This document shows positions 37,001 through 47,507 of a stretch of DNA of 64,000 nt, piece by piece. Origin of the DNA: Tipula vernalis (taxonomy: Eukaryota; Arthropoda; Insecta; Diptera; Tipulidae); the NCBI GenBank assembly GCA_958295665.1, contig OY282560.1, forward strand, positions 44,702,333-44,766,332. The letters are read 5' to 3'. Within the stretch, counting starts at the first letter, position 1; each line of letters opens with the position of its first letter. Under the pieces are notes generated by a model, which did not search any database, was not told where the DNA came from, and was given only the letters and a program-made list of their open reading frames with translations. The position numbers were made by a program, and so were the translations under genes.

Positions 37001-38458
37001 TTAAATAATGATGATAATAGTCCTGTGTCCTTGATGATCATTAGGCCCGCCAGCCCAATCAAGGAATCTTTTCAAATCACAGTTCCCGCTAACAATCGGC
37101 ATTCGGGCGAACGATCAGTTGAAATTAAAACAAATGTTGGTGATATGCCTAAACCGATTAAAATGTCGATTAAGGATCGATTGGGTAGTAAGCTGACAAA
37201 ATCGCGATCACGAACGAAGAGTCCGTCCGTGCAACGTGTACCAATTGAAATTAGTAACAATACAGGTCGGCGGTCTCCGCCACCGCCTGCTATTATTCAA
37301 CCACCAACAACGTCTACATCGTCAAGTCGTGCCAGACGAGATCGTGAACGCGAAGATCGACCCAGTAGATCGCGAGACGATCGCCGAAACCAAAATAACA
37401 ATAATAACTCGAATACAGAGCAAAGAAGCGGTAGCGGGAATTATCGCAGTAATAAAGATCGAAAATATTCGAAAGATCGGGAACAACAACAACCACATGT
37501 TCAGCAGCAGCAACAGCATCAAAATTTTCGACGGGATGGTGGCCACGATAGAAATGCGCAGAGGAATCACGATCAGCGCGGGTCTCGTGATCAACAAATT
37601 AGAAATCGAGATAGGTTTAATGAAAAAGGGCGCGATCGTAGAAGCCACAGTAAGCCAAAAGACAAGGAAAAAGAAAAGGAGAAACCAGGTTCCACATCAA
37701 GGTCGAGACGAAGCCCGGCGAAACGTAGCCGAACACCGGAGAAACGCGATCGCAATAAAGATCGTTCGAAAAACGATCAACAGACATCGTCATCATCGCG
37801 GAATGATGACAAGAAATCAAATAAAAAGCGATCGCGGTCCGGTAGTGCGAATACTGATCGCAAGAAAGATAAACGGAATCGTAAAGATGACAAGGAGAAT
37901 CAAAACTCAGGTGAAAATTTGGCTAAAGAGAAAACGGATCGCAATGAAAAGAGTGGCGATAAAAAACGCGATAAGACACCAGTTGTACGTCCTTCGGGTG
38001 AAAAAGAATTATCGAACAAATCGGATCGTAAGCGCACCACAATTGACGAGGCAAATTTTGTTCCCGACTATGAGCAAATGGATCATGAGCAGCAGCTTGA
38101 TTCATCATCGGCGGTGGCTAATAGTAAACAAGGCAAAAATAGCAACATTAACAGTAATATGGAACAAAATGCCGATCGACAAACACAAATACAGAAGCCG
38201 GTCACGGAATCAGGACCAAATCGACACCGTCATCGTAGTCCCTCATCAGAACAATCATCATCGAGCACCGATTCGGATAGTAGCGCAGAAACCGATGAGT
38301 CAAGTCATCGCCGTAAGAAACGTAAACATAAGAAACAAAAGAAATCGAAAAAAGCGCAACCAACATCTTCCGATACGGACGAATCGCCACGTAAGAAGAA
38401 GAAGAAGGATAAAAAATCGAAATCCTCTAAAAAGAAGAAGAAAAGTAAACATAAGTAA
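25096..38458 (+). CDS. snama: Snama/RBBP6 E3 ubiquitin ligase
   Basis: Nine coding exons: 25096-25261, 25918-26149, 26395-26515, 26570-27143, 27216-28251, 28314-28424, 28495-28590, 28662-28829, 35578-38458. All junctions are GT-AG and the frame closes over 5385 nt (1794 residues; human RBBP6 has 1792). Domains in order: DWNN ubiquitin-like fold (1-76, starts MSVHYKFKSALDFDTI, ends SLIIARIPL), CCHC zinc knuckle (Cys152, Cys155, His160, Cys165), RING/U-box (Cys221, Cys224, Cys236, Cys237, Cys242, Cys245, Cys258, Cys261), then a Gln/Pro-rich region, RS and RGG repeats, and a very long Lys/Glu/Arg tail ending KKKKSKHK. The family couples ubiquitin ligation (p53/MDM2, YBX1) to mRNA 3'-end processing; the yeast homologue is Mpe1 of CPF. 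The last intron is 6.7 kb and holds a Tigger. Confidence 0.93.
28830..30392. other. snama intron 8, proximal part
   Basis: AT-rich intron with no coding signal. Two copies of a dispersed repeat sit in opposite orientation: 29230-29300 (minus) and 29490-29580 (plus). Both share an AAAATAAAGCxAAxATTT core that recurs near 56830-57030. Confidence 0.5.
30393..33007 (-). mobile_element. Tigger (pogo-type) DNA transposon in snama intron 8
   Basis: 2615-bp element with inverted ends CAGGTAACCCTCGTATAA (left) and its near complement at the right, flanked by the TA target duplication (30391-30392 and 33008-33009). Several short GTGTTA/ACCGTGT motifs repeat at both subterminal regions, likely transposase sites. 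The transposase reads on the minus strand, opposite to snama, and is intact except for one frameshift. No other insertion interrupts the element. Confidence 0.93.
30721..32527 (-). pseudogene. Tigger transposase with a single frameshift
   Basis: Two frames make one transposase of about 600 residues. Frame one (32249-32527) is the N-terminal Psq/CENP-B helix-turn-helix (KRKFISLDEKIKILDRFKNG; SKTLSLNEATVRTII). Frame two (30721-32229) begins in the CENP-B second helix-turn-helix (MPLDGNLIKHKALKIFKHL) and carries the DDE_1 domain with all three catalytic Asp: VFNADETGL, LLILDNAPGHS and IIQPQDQGVI. A one-base shift near 32250, where LINMD stop should run into WIEDCTNK, is the only lesion seen. An acidic C-terminal tail (DEEMNEEELLEL) is typical of Tigger proteins. 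Confidence 0.92.
33008..34943. other. snama intron 8, very AT-rich middle part
   Basis: About 1.9 kb, among the most AT-rich stretches in the window. A few CCGTCATGTTTACA-like motifs repeat at 33066-33112 just after the Tigger. No supported ORF; the frame at 33951-34271 resembles nothing known. Confidence 0.5.
34944..35106 (+). ncRNA. Candidate H/ACA box snoRNA in snama intron 8
   Basis: A GC-richer block in an AT-rich intron, in the sense of the host gene. It can be read as two hairpins. The first closes with CGCACG (34944-34949) and CGTGTG (35036-35041, one G-U pair). Next comes an ANANNA hinge, AGACGA (35042-35047). The second hairpin closes with GGTTAC (35053-35058) and GTAATC (35095-35100, one G-U pair), directly followed by ACA (35101-35103) and three bases. 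That is the H/ACA arrangement, although the first hairpin (98 nt) is longer than usual. Target not identified; the fold was judged by eye. Confidence 0.4.
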
Positions 38459-39425
38459 AGAGGAGGGTGTGATTATGCCAGGCGGCCAGATCGTAAAATG
38501 TCTGCTTGAGAAATTTAGTAGTGATAACATTTTATGCTTGAATGAATAAGATTTGTGACCGATGATGATGATGTATCGTGTGTGAATTGTAGAGAAATTT
38601 TTACTTTTAAACAATTAGAATATTAAAACAATTTGTTTTTTTTTTTTTAAATTAAATACTGTACATATAAATAATTATTAATTAAATAATCGAAATACAT
38701 AAAATAATCGCCATTTATCAACCAGCTCATCAGATTCCTCCTAAATATCATCACCGATATTCATTCTGCGCCCTGCAATAGAAAAGTAAAAATATTTCAT
38801 AAAACAAGTAGAAAAAAAAAAAAATGAAAATTGTGTAAGAATTTTTACAGAATAAATTAGGATTTTTAATAATTAATTTAATTTAATTGAATTTTAGTAA
38901 ATAACGATCAAATAAAAATACATAAAAAATATATCTACTTATTATTATAATTACTAGTAATTAATAAATAATTATGTAACTAAATAAAAAAACAAAAATA
39001 TTAAGGAAATTAAGATTTTATGCTTTAATGTTCTTTGTTTTAATTAAAAAAAAAAAAAAAAAAAAAAAAAATTCGAAACCCAATGGGAAAACCCTCTTAT
39101 TTTGACGGGGTAGGGTCGTCAATGAGATTTGATTTTGTAAAAGCCAATGTATATTGTTGTTGAAAAATGGAAATTTAAATAAATGTATGAAATTAAAAAT
39201 AAAAGTGAATTTTGTTTTTATTTTGGTAGAAACCGTGGAACTCATCTTACCCAGAAATACATTAAAAATGTTGTTCAAACTCACCTCGTTAAGTTTGTTG
39301 CCTAAACTAGAGGTGACTTACTACTGCTTGTATTTAGCCATTTATTTTGATTAGTAACTTCAACCGACAGAAGCTCTCCTTTTTGAAAACAATATCAAAC
39401 TGTGCTTTTCCTCTAAAAAGTATTA
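38459..39425. other. snama 3' UTR and AT-rich spacer
   Basis: Holds the 3' UTR of snama; AATAAA occurs near 38851 and 38912, and either could be the polyadenylation signal. A run of about 25 A lies at 39047-39071, possibly a retroposed tail or simple repeat. No gene seen. Confidence 0.5.
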
Positions 39426-39664
39426 CAGGGGTGCGATTATGTAAGCATTACGAGTTTCGAGTTATGAGAAATTGCGACAAAACGCGATTATGTGCAGATA
39501 TTACGAGTTATCGTAATTGCGACATGTTGTTGTTTTACCCGTACAACTTTTTAAGTATGACAGACAACTCGTAATGATTAAAAAGATTCTTTTTAAAGAA
39601 AATTTGTCAACATATTTTGAGTTCTCGAAACTCGTAATACGATAGATACATAATCGCACCCCAG
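39426..39664. mobile_element. MITE with CAGGGGTGCGATTATG ends
   Basis: 239-bp non-coding element. Left end CAGGGGTGCGATTATGTA and right end CATAATCGCACCCCAG are inverted, as are inner ATTACGAGTTTCGAG segments. Short copies of ATTACGAGTT recur inside. The ends suggest a hAT-type origin; no clear 8-bp duplication was found. Confidence 0.75.
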
Positions 39665-40487
39665 AACTCAAGTTCCAGTTTGTAGGATTTTTTCTTATAA
39701 AATGAGCAGTAATAGCACATTCTCGTAGAGGAGTTTTTTCTGCCATTTACCAAAAACCTGTCAATACATACCTAATAAAGCACGTACTTTACCTGAGAAG
39801 CAAACTGTTATACAATTTCTCAGTATGTTTTTGTTCAACCCTAAACCGTTAAATTTTGATTTTGAATTTTTTGTTTCATTTAATTGGTTTTTTGAATTTT
39901 GAAGTCGATTAAGAATAAATATTTAAAAAAAAATTGACTGTTTGTTTAAACCAATACAATGTAAGTTGGTTTTATTATTATAATTTTTAGTTGTTTGAGA
40001 TATTCTCTTAAATAATTTTGGTAGATGGAAGATTTGGAATTGGATCAAACAGTTTAGCTTATTCTAAACGATCATGGGAGAGCTTTCAGGAATGAACAGT
40101 TTTTCAAAACAACAGTTGAACGAAACGCGATGTAATCACGTTAAATTGGTTCATAATTTCATTCTTGAATCGGTAGCAAACTACAAACCTATTACGATTT
40201 TACAAGAGCAGAAGACAACCTGCGGCCATCGTTTCAATGGACTTTCGGGGATACGGCTGTTGCTTTTTTATATACAATCCCCACAGCCAATGCGGGTATA
40301 CTATAAATTAACACTGATTATAGTCAGCAGTACTGTTAGTACTTAATATTTTAGCGCAAAGGTTTATTATTAAAATATCCAGTGATAAATGATGCAAACA
40401 CAAAAGTAAACTTTATTCACAATATTATCTCAACAGTGATAGTTTTTTAAAAAAAATTATAAATTTTATCAAACATTTTGTATTACT
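39665..40487. other. Spacer without recognisable features
   Basis: AT-rich sequence. A 90-codon plus frame at 40074-40346 starts with ATG but shows no domain, splice context or similarity that I can recognise, so it is not called as a gene. Confidence 0.4.
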
Positions 40488-40910
40488 TTCTTTTACGATA
40501 GTAAAATAAAGTATAGTAATCATGAAAATTTTGGACCTTGAGATTTTTAGAGATTTATTTGTTTTGAGGTCCCCTGAGTCCGAAAAAGTGGGTTTCGAAA
40601 TGGTGTCTGTCTGTCTGTCTGCCAGTCTGTCAGTCTGTCTGTGTCCTCTCTACAGCCCATATGCTTTAATCAATCGAACTGAAACTTCAGATTTAAGCTT
40701 TTTTGATAAATTGGGAGGTCCCAGTGAATTTTACTCCAAATCGGCTAACCGGAAGTGGCCACTCCCTTGGTCCAGAAAATTTGTTTTGCAAATATCTTAA
40801 AAAGTATAAGGTTTACAAAAAATTAAAAAAAAAAATTAAGAAAAAAATAAAATTTCTCAAAATTCTCTGTTCGTAAGAGAAAGTCGTTTGTTGGCCACAC
40901 CTCAATTTTA
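40488..40910 (+). repeat. Repeat unit B, copy 1
   Basis: About 420-bp unit starting TTACTTTCTTTTAC and including GAGGTCCCCTGAGTCCGAAA, a (GTCT)n microsatellite at about 40606-40640 and AACCGGAAGTGGCCACTCCC. It recurs in the same orientation at 45003-45476 with high identity. Confidence 0.85.
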
Positions 40911-41248
40911 ACTAGGTAATTAAGGGACCTATTCCATGTGCTAGCGAAATCTTTATCATCATTGTTGAGTGCGATTTCCAAAAAATAATTTCGTAGAACT
41001 TTTATTAAACGAACGATCCGTATGGATTAGGGTTTTCTAACTAGGTAATTGAGCAACCTACTCTATGTGCTAGCCAAACCTTTGTCATCATTGTTGGCAA
41101 TGGCCGATATTGGCCCTTGGGAGTTGAGTGCGATTTCCAAAAAATAAGTTTGCAGAACTTTTACTAAACGAACGATTCGTATGGATTAGGGTTTTCTAAC
41201 TAGGTAATTAAGGGACCTATTCCATGTGCTAGCGAAACCTTTGCAATT
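40911..41248 (+). repeat. Tandem repeat A, left block
   Basis: About 2.3 units of a roughly 155-bp repeat containing CTAGGTAATTAAGGGACCTA, GTGCTAGCGAAA and AAACGAACGATTCGTATGGA. The first unit is a shorter (about 130-bp) variant that lacks the GGCAATGGCCGATATTGGCC segment. The third is cut off by the DUF7869-type transposon. Confidence 0.85.
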
Positions 41249-44200
41249 CGCCACGTGAATATGAATGTGTCCTATAGACCACTTTTTCCGAAAATGATGT
41301 TTTGATGTACTAATATGTTTTCGACTACGCTCTTTCAGAATCTCTAATCAGATTTGGCCTATCTCTTATAGTTTTCAAGATAGCTCACTTTGATTTTGTC
41401 CAATAAACCATAAAAAAGTGTTTTTTCGATTAATGTTTTATTCTTATTTGTCCAACAGAATGATTTTCTATGAAATAGGACATATTTATATAACATTAAC
41501 ATAATAAACTTATTTTATACTTAAGTGTCCTATATCCAATAAACACTGATATAGAACATAAAATTCAACAGTATGAATTGAACTATGAAGAGTATTTAAG
41601 TGTCCAAAATCCAAAAAAACGATGGATATAGGACAATTTACTAAACAATTGTAATTTAGACTTTTTTTAAATTTTATTTATGTCCTATATCAAATGGAAA
41701 AATACGTTATTGGTACAAAAGTATATAAAAGAGTCGATCATTGTGTTAAAAAACATCAGTCTTCTAAAATCACTCGACGAGGAAACATCGCATAATTACG
41801 TTACATTTTATTCTCATTCTCTTTCTCCTATAACATTTATAAGAATTAACAGTAAAAACGTTTTTAAAAAAAATAGTTACACTAATTACTCGACTAACGT
41901 CGGTGAAAAATGGAAGCGGCTGATGTTTTGAGGTAAAACATATATTTTTAGCTGTAATTTTCAAATACATATTAATAACTTTTAATCATGTTTTAGCAAC
42001 AAAGCGCGGGAAGAATTATCCTCGCCACCTCGTTCTATAAATTCCAGTCTTGAAAGGTAAATATGTAAGGTTTTTCTAATTTTTGTTTATTAGGTTATAT
42101 AAAATAACATTTTTAATAGATAACTGGCTAATGCCTTGGACTCAACCGACGCCAGTACTGATGGTGAAAGTACCTCTAGCTCCGGTTTAAGTATTTTCGA
42201 TGATGATTCTATTGTTGATCCCAATTTCGTTCCTGAAGACGAGGCCTTTGATTTATCCGAGCCTGAAACAAATAAAGTGGCGCATGATAATCAAAATCAA
42301 GTTAAATTATTTTAACCAAGGAACGTAAAAGAGAAAGGTACACCATCTCGAAAACGCAAATTAAATAAAGGAAATTGGAAACACGAGATTTTATCGCGGA
42401 AACGACAATCGGGGAAAAAGTATATAAGTACAAGTGGTAAGACTATACCCGCAAAAGCAGTTCTACCGGCAAAATGTGACAAATCTTGTCAGCATAGCTG
42501 TACATCATTTTTTACTGAGTCGTGTAGAAAACAAATCCACTCCAATTTCTGGGTATTAAATGATTTGGAAAAAAAAACCTTTTACGCTAAGTTTGTTACC
42601 AGAGCTAATGCTAAAAGGAAGCGTACAACAGCAGAAAATTCAAGAAAACACCACATTTTTTATTATTTTTTACTACAAGGCAAACAACTACTGAGAGTCT
42701 GTCATTCATTTTTTTTGGCCACATTGTCTGTATCACAGAAGCGTCTACTATTTTTTTAAGAATAATTTTGATGCGGATACTGGCATACCAAAACCAAGCA
42801 AAAAAGGAAAACATGTAAAGAAAACGATTAACGAAGACCTTCTTAAAAAAGTAAGACGACACATAGAATCTTTTCCATGTATCGATTCTCACTACATAAG
42901 AGCTAATACTCAAAGGCAATACTTAGAGGCTGGGCTATCGATTCAGAAAATGTATAAATTATACACACAAGAAACAGGACTTATTGAACCAAAATACCAT
43001 ATATACAGAAAAATTTTCAACACGGAATATAATCTGTCGTTTTATATTCCAAAAAAAGACAAATGTGATACATGCTGCAAATATGAAAGCTTAGCAGGAC
43101 CGAGCAGCAAAGAGACCGATGCCCACGAGATACACAAAGCATTAAATCAAAGTGCTAAAGAACAAAAAAAGCGAGATAAGGAAATGGTGCAGCAAGATCA
43201 AACTGTGGCACTCGTATGCTATGATTTGGAAAATGTATTTACGTTACCAAAAGGGAATGCATCAAACTTTTTCTACAAAAGAAAACTTAATTTATACAAT
43301 CTAACTGGTTATTGCCATCTCAACAGTACTACTTATTGTTCAATATGGTATGAAAGCCAAAGTGGTAGGACTGGCAACGATATTGCCAGTGCATTAATTA
43401 AAATTTTAAACGCGGTACTAAAGGATAATCCCACAGTTACTTCAATTATTTTGTGGTCGGATTCGTGTGTTCCACAAAATCGCAACCGAATTACATCTTT
43501 TGCCTTACTTAAATTTTGTGAAGCCAACGATCAAATAATCAGAATTATTCAGCGATATTCGGTTCCGGGGCATTCGCGAGTGCAAGAAGTAGATGCAGTA
43601 CACAGCGTAATAGAACGGCATTTGAAACACATAGATTATTATAGCCCTGTGTCTCTCTTAAGACATTTAACAGCAATGAATTATGATAAAGTAAAGTTAA
43701 AATTAATGCAAATGAAATCTACCGATTTTTTTAACTACAACAAAGCAAGCCTTGGGCTTAATTTTTCAAGCGTAAAATTCAAATTAGCGACTGAACTTTG
43801 TTACGAAAAACAAATAAATTATGTTGTTAAAATAAAAACAAATTATAACGAAAATGAGGAATACTTATCAATTCCACTGATGGTTCAAGGCAATCGCAGA
43901 ATAAAAAGTGAACATTTGAAAAGGTTACCGACTGTGTCAATTCTTAATGTGCCTGGAAATATTTCAAAAGAAAAAATTAAAGATATTCAATCGATGACTC
44001 CATTTATACCAATAATTGAAGACGTAAACTTTTACAAAGCAATTTTTAAATTTCCGTAAGCTAGAATAGCAGCAAACCTTTTTTAAGACTGATTTTGTTA
44101 CCATAGACGTCTTGCAATAATGTATATTTTTTTGTTATAAACAATGAATTATTTTTGTTATTATTTATTTTTGTGATTTTTTTATATATTATATTAAATA

Positions 44201-44606
44201 TAATATATTTCTAGTTTTTATAATACATAAATGAAATATATATTTTTAAATCCGTAATTTCGTTTTTAATTATAATTATTTTGAAATTATTTCAGTATCG
44301 TATTTTGTGTCCTATATCCCAAAGAAAAAAGATGAAAAAAAAAATTGTGTTTTACAAATATATGGGATGTGTCCTATATCCAAATTGGTAAATTTTTATA
44401 ATTATTAATTTTTTTCTTTAATAGTTAAGCGTAACGGGATTTATTAAATAGTTTTGAACACAGAAATAATCAACCTACTTATAAAACAAAAAAAAAAAAC
44501 TAAAAATTGTACACCCAATATAAACAGAATTTGAATCAAACTTTAAAAATCGATGTTTGAACCTTTCACCAAATGGCGCATAGGACAATTAAGTATTCAC
44601 GTGGCG
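41249..44606 (+). mobile_element. DNA transposon encoding a DUF7869-like protein
   Basis: About 3.36-kb element inserted in the repeat A array. The inverted ends share GCCACGTGAATA next to TGTCCTATAG (left) and its complement (right). TGTCCTATATCC-like motifs, in both orientations, recur near both ends (about 41268, 41526, 41630, 41681, and 44308, 44369, 44579), which looks like an array of transposase-binding sites. The plus strand encodes one protein in several pieces. Flanking sequence is repeat A on both sides, so the insertion site is clear, but the exact target duplication is not. Confidence 0.8.
41930..44059 (+). pseudogene. DUF7869-type protein of the transposon, frameshifted
   Basis: The well-preserved part is 42950-44059 (369 residues): CDTCCKYESLAG, a Q/K-rich linker, YDLENVFTLPKGNASNFFYK, SGRTGNDIASALIKIL, then IILWSDSCVPQNRNRITSFA and VPGHSRVQEVDAVHSVIERH, the D-x-C-x-x-Q-N-x-N and GHS-x-x-E-x-D pattern of insect proteins annotated DUF7869. 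The acidic residues could form a nuclease-like active site, which is inference. Upstream pieces at about 42120-42315 (acidic, SSSGLSIFDDDSIVDPNF) and 42335-42760 (GNWKHEILSRKRQSGKKY; CDKSCQHSCTSFF) belong to the same protein but lie in other frames. At least two lesions, near 42315 and 42760, break the frame. A short intron before 42120 is likely. Confidence 0.7.
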
Positions 44607-45002
44607 CATTGTTGAGTGCGATTTCCAAAAAATAATTTCGTAGAACTTTTACTAAACGAACGATCCGTATGGATTAGGTTTTCTAACTAGATAATTAAGG
44701 GACCTATTCCATGTGCTAGCGAAACCTTTGTCATCATTGTTGGCAATGGCCGATATTGGCCCTTGGGAGTTGAGTGCGATTTCCAAAAAATAATTTTGCA
44801 GAACTTTTACTAAACGAACGATTCGTATGGATTAGGGTTTTCTAACTAGGTAATTAAGGGACATATTCCGTGTGCTAGCCAAACCTTTGTCATCATTGTT
44901 GGCAATGGCCGATATTGGCCCTTGGGATTTGAGTGCGATTTCCAAAAAATAATTTTCCAGAACTTTTACTAAACGAACGATTCGTACGGATTAGGGTTTT
45001 TT
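44607..45002 (+). repeat. Tandem repeat A, right block
   Basis: Partial unit followed by two further roughly 155-bp units, the same family and orientation as 40911-41248. The array resumes within a unit (TTGTTGAGTGCGATTTCC), which fits one array split by the transposon. Confidence 0.85.
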
Positions 45003-45476
45003 ACTTTCTTTTTACTCTAGTAAAATAAAGTATAGTAATCATGAAAATTTTATACTTCGAGATTTTTAGAGATTTATTTGTTTTGAGGTCCCCTGAGTCC
45101 GAAAAAGTGGGTTTCGAAATGGTGTCTGTCTGTCTGTCTGTCAGTCTGTCTGTGTCCTCTCTACAGCCCATATGCTTTAATCAATCGAACTGAAACTTCA
45201 GATTTAAGCTTTTTTGATAAATTGGGAGGTCCCATTGAATTTTACTCCAAATCTGCTAACCGGAAGTGGCCACTCCCTTGGTCCAGAAAATTTGTTTTGC
45301 AAATATCTTAAAAAGTATAAGGTTTACAAAAAACTACTTTATCCAAAATGTTTCCAAAAATTAAAAACAAATAAAAATAAAAAATTAAAAAAAAAAAATT
45401 AAGAAAAAAATAAAATTTCTCAAAATTCCCTGTTCGTAAAAGAAAGTCGTTTGTTGGCCACACCTCAATTTTTTTT
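45003..45476 (+). repeat. Repeat unit B, copy 2
   Basis: Direct copy of 40488-40910 with the same (GTCT)n microsatellite (about 45126-45155) and an extra roughly 50-bp A-rich stretch around 45335-45400. Confidence 0.85.
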
Positions 45477-45537
45477 TTAGTTTTTTAAAAATGGAATCTC
45501 TTTTATTTTTCCGTCTATATCGCTTGCTATTTCTTAA

Positions 45538-46050
45538 GTACTTTTCATACCAGGCGCCTCGCCTCGAAATATTTAGTTAGCACAAATGCGAAGCTGAGAC
45601 CATTTCATACCGGTGGCGTTGGCCTTGAACATTCGATTGCTATCAAATATTTTATTTAGGTCTATTTTACACGTGAATTATAGCAAGAACTGAGATATTC
45701 TAAATTTGTAACGTACATATGAGCTAGATTTTTTGGTTAGTATGAAATATTTGTGCAAAAAATGTGATTTGTAGGTTATGTTGAGAAAGCTTTTCGCTTT
45801 GTACTACTTTAAAATGTTGCAGTCGAGTGTGGAACGCATTGCCTTGGCTTTGTAGATTACTTCATTGCAATATATTTTGTTTTTTTTTAAATTATCACTT
45901 GAAAATAAATTATTTTTCAACAAATTGAATTTATTACTACAAAATTAAACGGTATCAGTCGAATAAAACTTATTTACATAGTTTAAAAACCAAATAAAAA
46001 ATTTTTATTTACGAAGCTCAAAGCCGAGGCGCCTGGTATGAAAAGTTACT
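45538..46050. mobile_element. MITE with CTTTTCATACCAGGCGCCTCG ends
   Basis: 513-bp non-coding element. The left end at 45538-45562 (AGTACTTTTCATACCAGGCG) and the right end at 46026-46050 are inverted copies over about 24 bp. A second inner CTTTTCATACC-like segment occurs near 45600. No coding capacity; family unknown. Gypsy element C starts 26 bp to its right. Confidence 0.7.
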
Positions 46051-46075
46051 CTAATGTGCATTTTTATTTTCGCCC

Positions 46076-46271
46076 TGTTACCACTCCGGTAACTTAAATT
46101 TATATTATTAATTAAAAATGCACTTTGTAAATCTAATGTTCGCCTTTATTCTTTATGAGTTAGATGAACCATCCCATCTCTTGTTTTTATTTTAAAAGAT
46201 GATGCAATCACTCTTTCCTTGTACATCCACTGAACTGTGTTTTATTTTAAGTGTTGTCACTGCTGCCAACA
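46076..46271 (-). repeat. 3' LTR of gypsy element C
   Basis: 196 bp, next to the polypurine tract at 46272-46283. It matches 50475-50674, with differences such as CACTTTG versus CACATTG and a short TATT indel. Confidence 0.9.
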
Positions 46272-46281
46272 TCTCCCTCTT

Positions 46282-46845
46282 TTAATTAGATAAATCGAAA
46301 TCCAATAGGCGATTGGGAAGACGCCGGAATCGTTGTGGACGGCGTATAGGCTGTGGTGAATTTGAAGTCTCGTAATTTCCTTGATTTGTTATTGTTGGCA
46401 TTAGTTCATTACTATCTGATTCTATTGGCGGTTGATAGACTAATGTTGTTGATGGTTGCGTTGGTGACTGATTTGTGTTTGCTGATGACATGTCACTGGT
46501 TGGTGCTATTAACAAATCTAAAGCAAGTTGATCCTCATTGATTCTGTCGTCATTCTCTGTGTACCGACGAATTAGTTGGTTCACAGATGATCGAACTAAA
46601 CGGTTTGTTTTGATCAGGCCAACAAGGCACATCACTTGTCCAATTCGCTTGATGACTTTACCTTGAGCCCAGGACATCTTGTTATGACGGTAGATTTTAG
46701 CATAAACTTTATCTCCAACCTCAAATTGTCTTGCACGAGCTCCATGATGTTTGTTGAACTGATGTTCTTGTTGCGTATCTCGTTCTGTGCTGGATTCTGG
46801 AACTGACTTCAACAAGTCCAACTCGTTTCGAATTTCTCGTCCCAA
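46282..46845 (-). pseudogene. Element C: integrase C-terminal region
   Basis: 187-codon minus frame after the integrase core: FEVGDKVYAKIYRHNKMSWA and GKVIKRIGQVMCLVGLIKTN, the SH3-like DNA-binding domain of K02A2.6-type gypsy integrases, then VNQLIRRY and a Pro/Ser-rich tail (RRPQRFRRLPNRLLDFDL) up to the polypurine tract. It is separated from the core by a frameshift near 46900. Confidence 0.8.
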
Positions 46846-46919
46846 AAACAGTTGTGCAGGTGACTTAGACAGTTGAGCTCGTCGATTAGGTGTTGAACGG
46901 TAAATATGGAGGAATTTAG

Positions 46920-47507
46920 TTAAGTTTTCCTTGTTTGATCCTTCCCCTTTGATTTATTTAGTGTCCTTTTTAATGTATCTACGAATCGTTCCGCTCGGCC
47001 GTTCGACATTGGGTGATACGGCGGAGTTTTGATATGATTTATTCCTCGTGACTCACAAAATGACTTGAATTTCTCACTTACGAATTGGGTGCCGTTATCT
47101 GTTACTAGATTTTCTGGATTTCCAAACAAAGCAAAAAATTCACTGAGCTTTCCGATACACATTGATGATGTAATGTTATCACACTCATGTACTTCGGGGT
47201 ACATAGACTGCGAGTCGACACTAACGAGGAAGTATTTTCCGTCAATCGGGCCGGCAATATCGGTGTGAATTCGCTCCATGGGGGTTTTAATTGGAGATTT
47301 TGCGTTTTCTGTGCAACGACTACATGATCGCGCTAGAGTCGTGATGGCATCGTCGATCCTCGGCCAGTATACATGTGATCTCGCTAGCATTTTCATTGCA
47401 TCTGCCCATATATGTGCAACATGTAGTTGACGTAATATGAGTTTGCGGAATCTGTATGGTATTACTATTCGATTACCAAACATGGCACATCCATGATTGT
47501 ATGACAC
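46920..47507 (-). pseudogene. Element C: integrase zinc and catalytic domains
   Basis: 195 codons. H2C2 zinc region (HVAHIWADAMKMLARSHVYW; CSRCTENAK), then the catalytic core with the first Asp in ERIHTDIAGPI, the second in ENLVTDNGTQFVSEKF and the Glu in MSNGRAERFVDTLKRTL. All three DDE residues are present. It overlaps the pol frame at 47473-47507, where a frameshift separates the two. Confidence 0.85.

Noticed and set aside
40074..40346. 90-codon plus ORF starting with ATG
   Set aside because: No similarity, domain or conserved context recognised; kept as unassigned spacer.
40606..40640. Possible CRISPR-like or short tandem array of GTCT
   Set aside because: Plain tetranucleotide microsatellite inside repeat B; eukaryotic context, no spacers.
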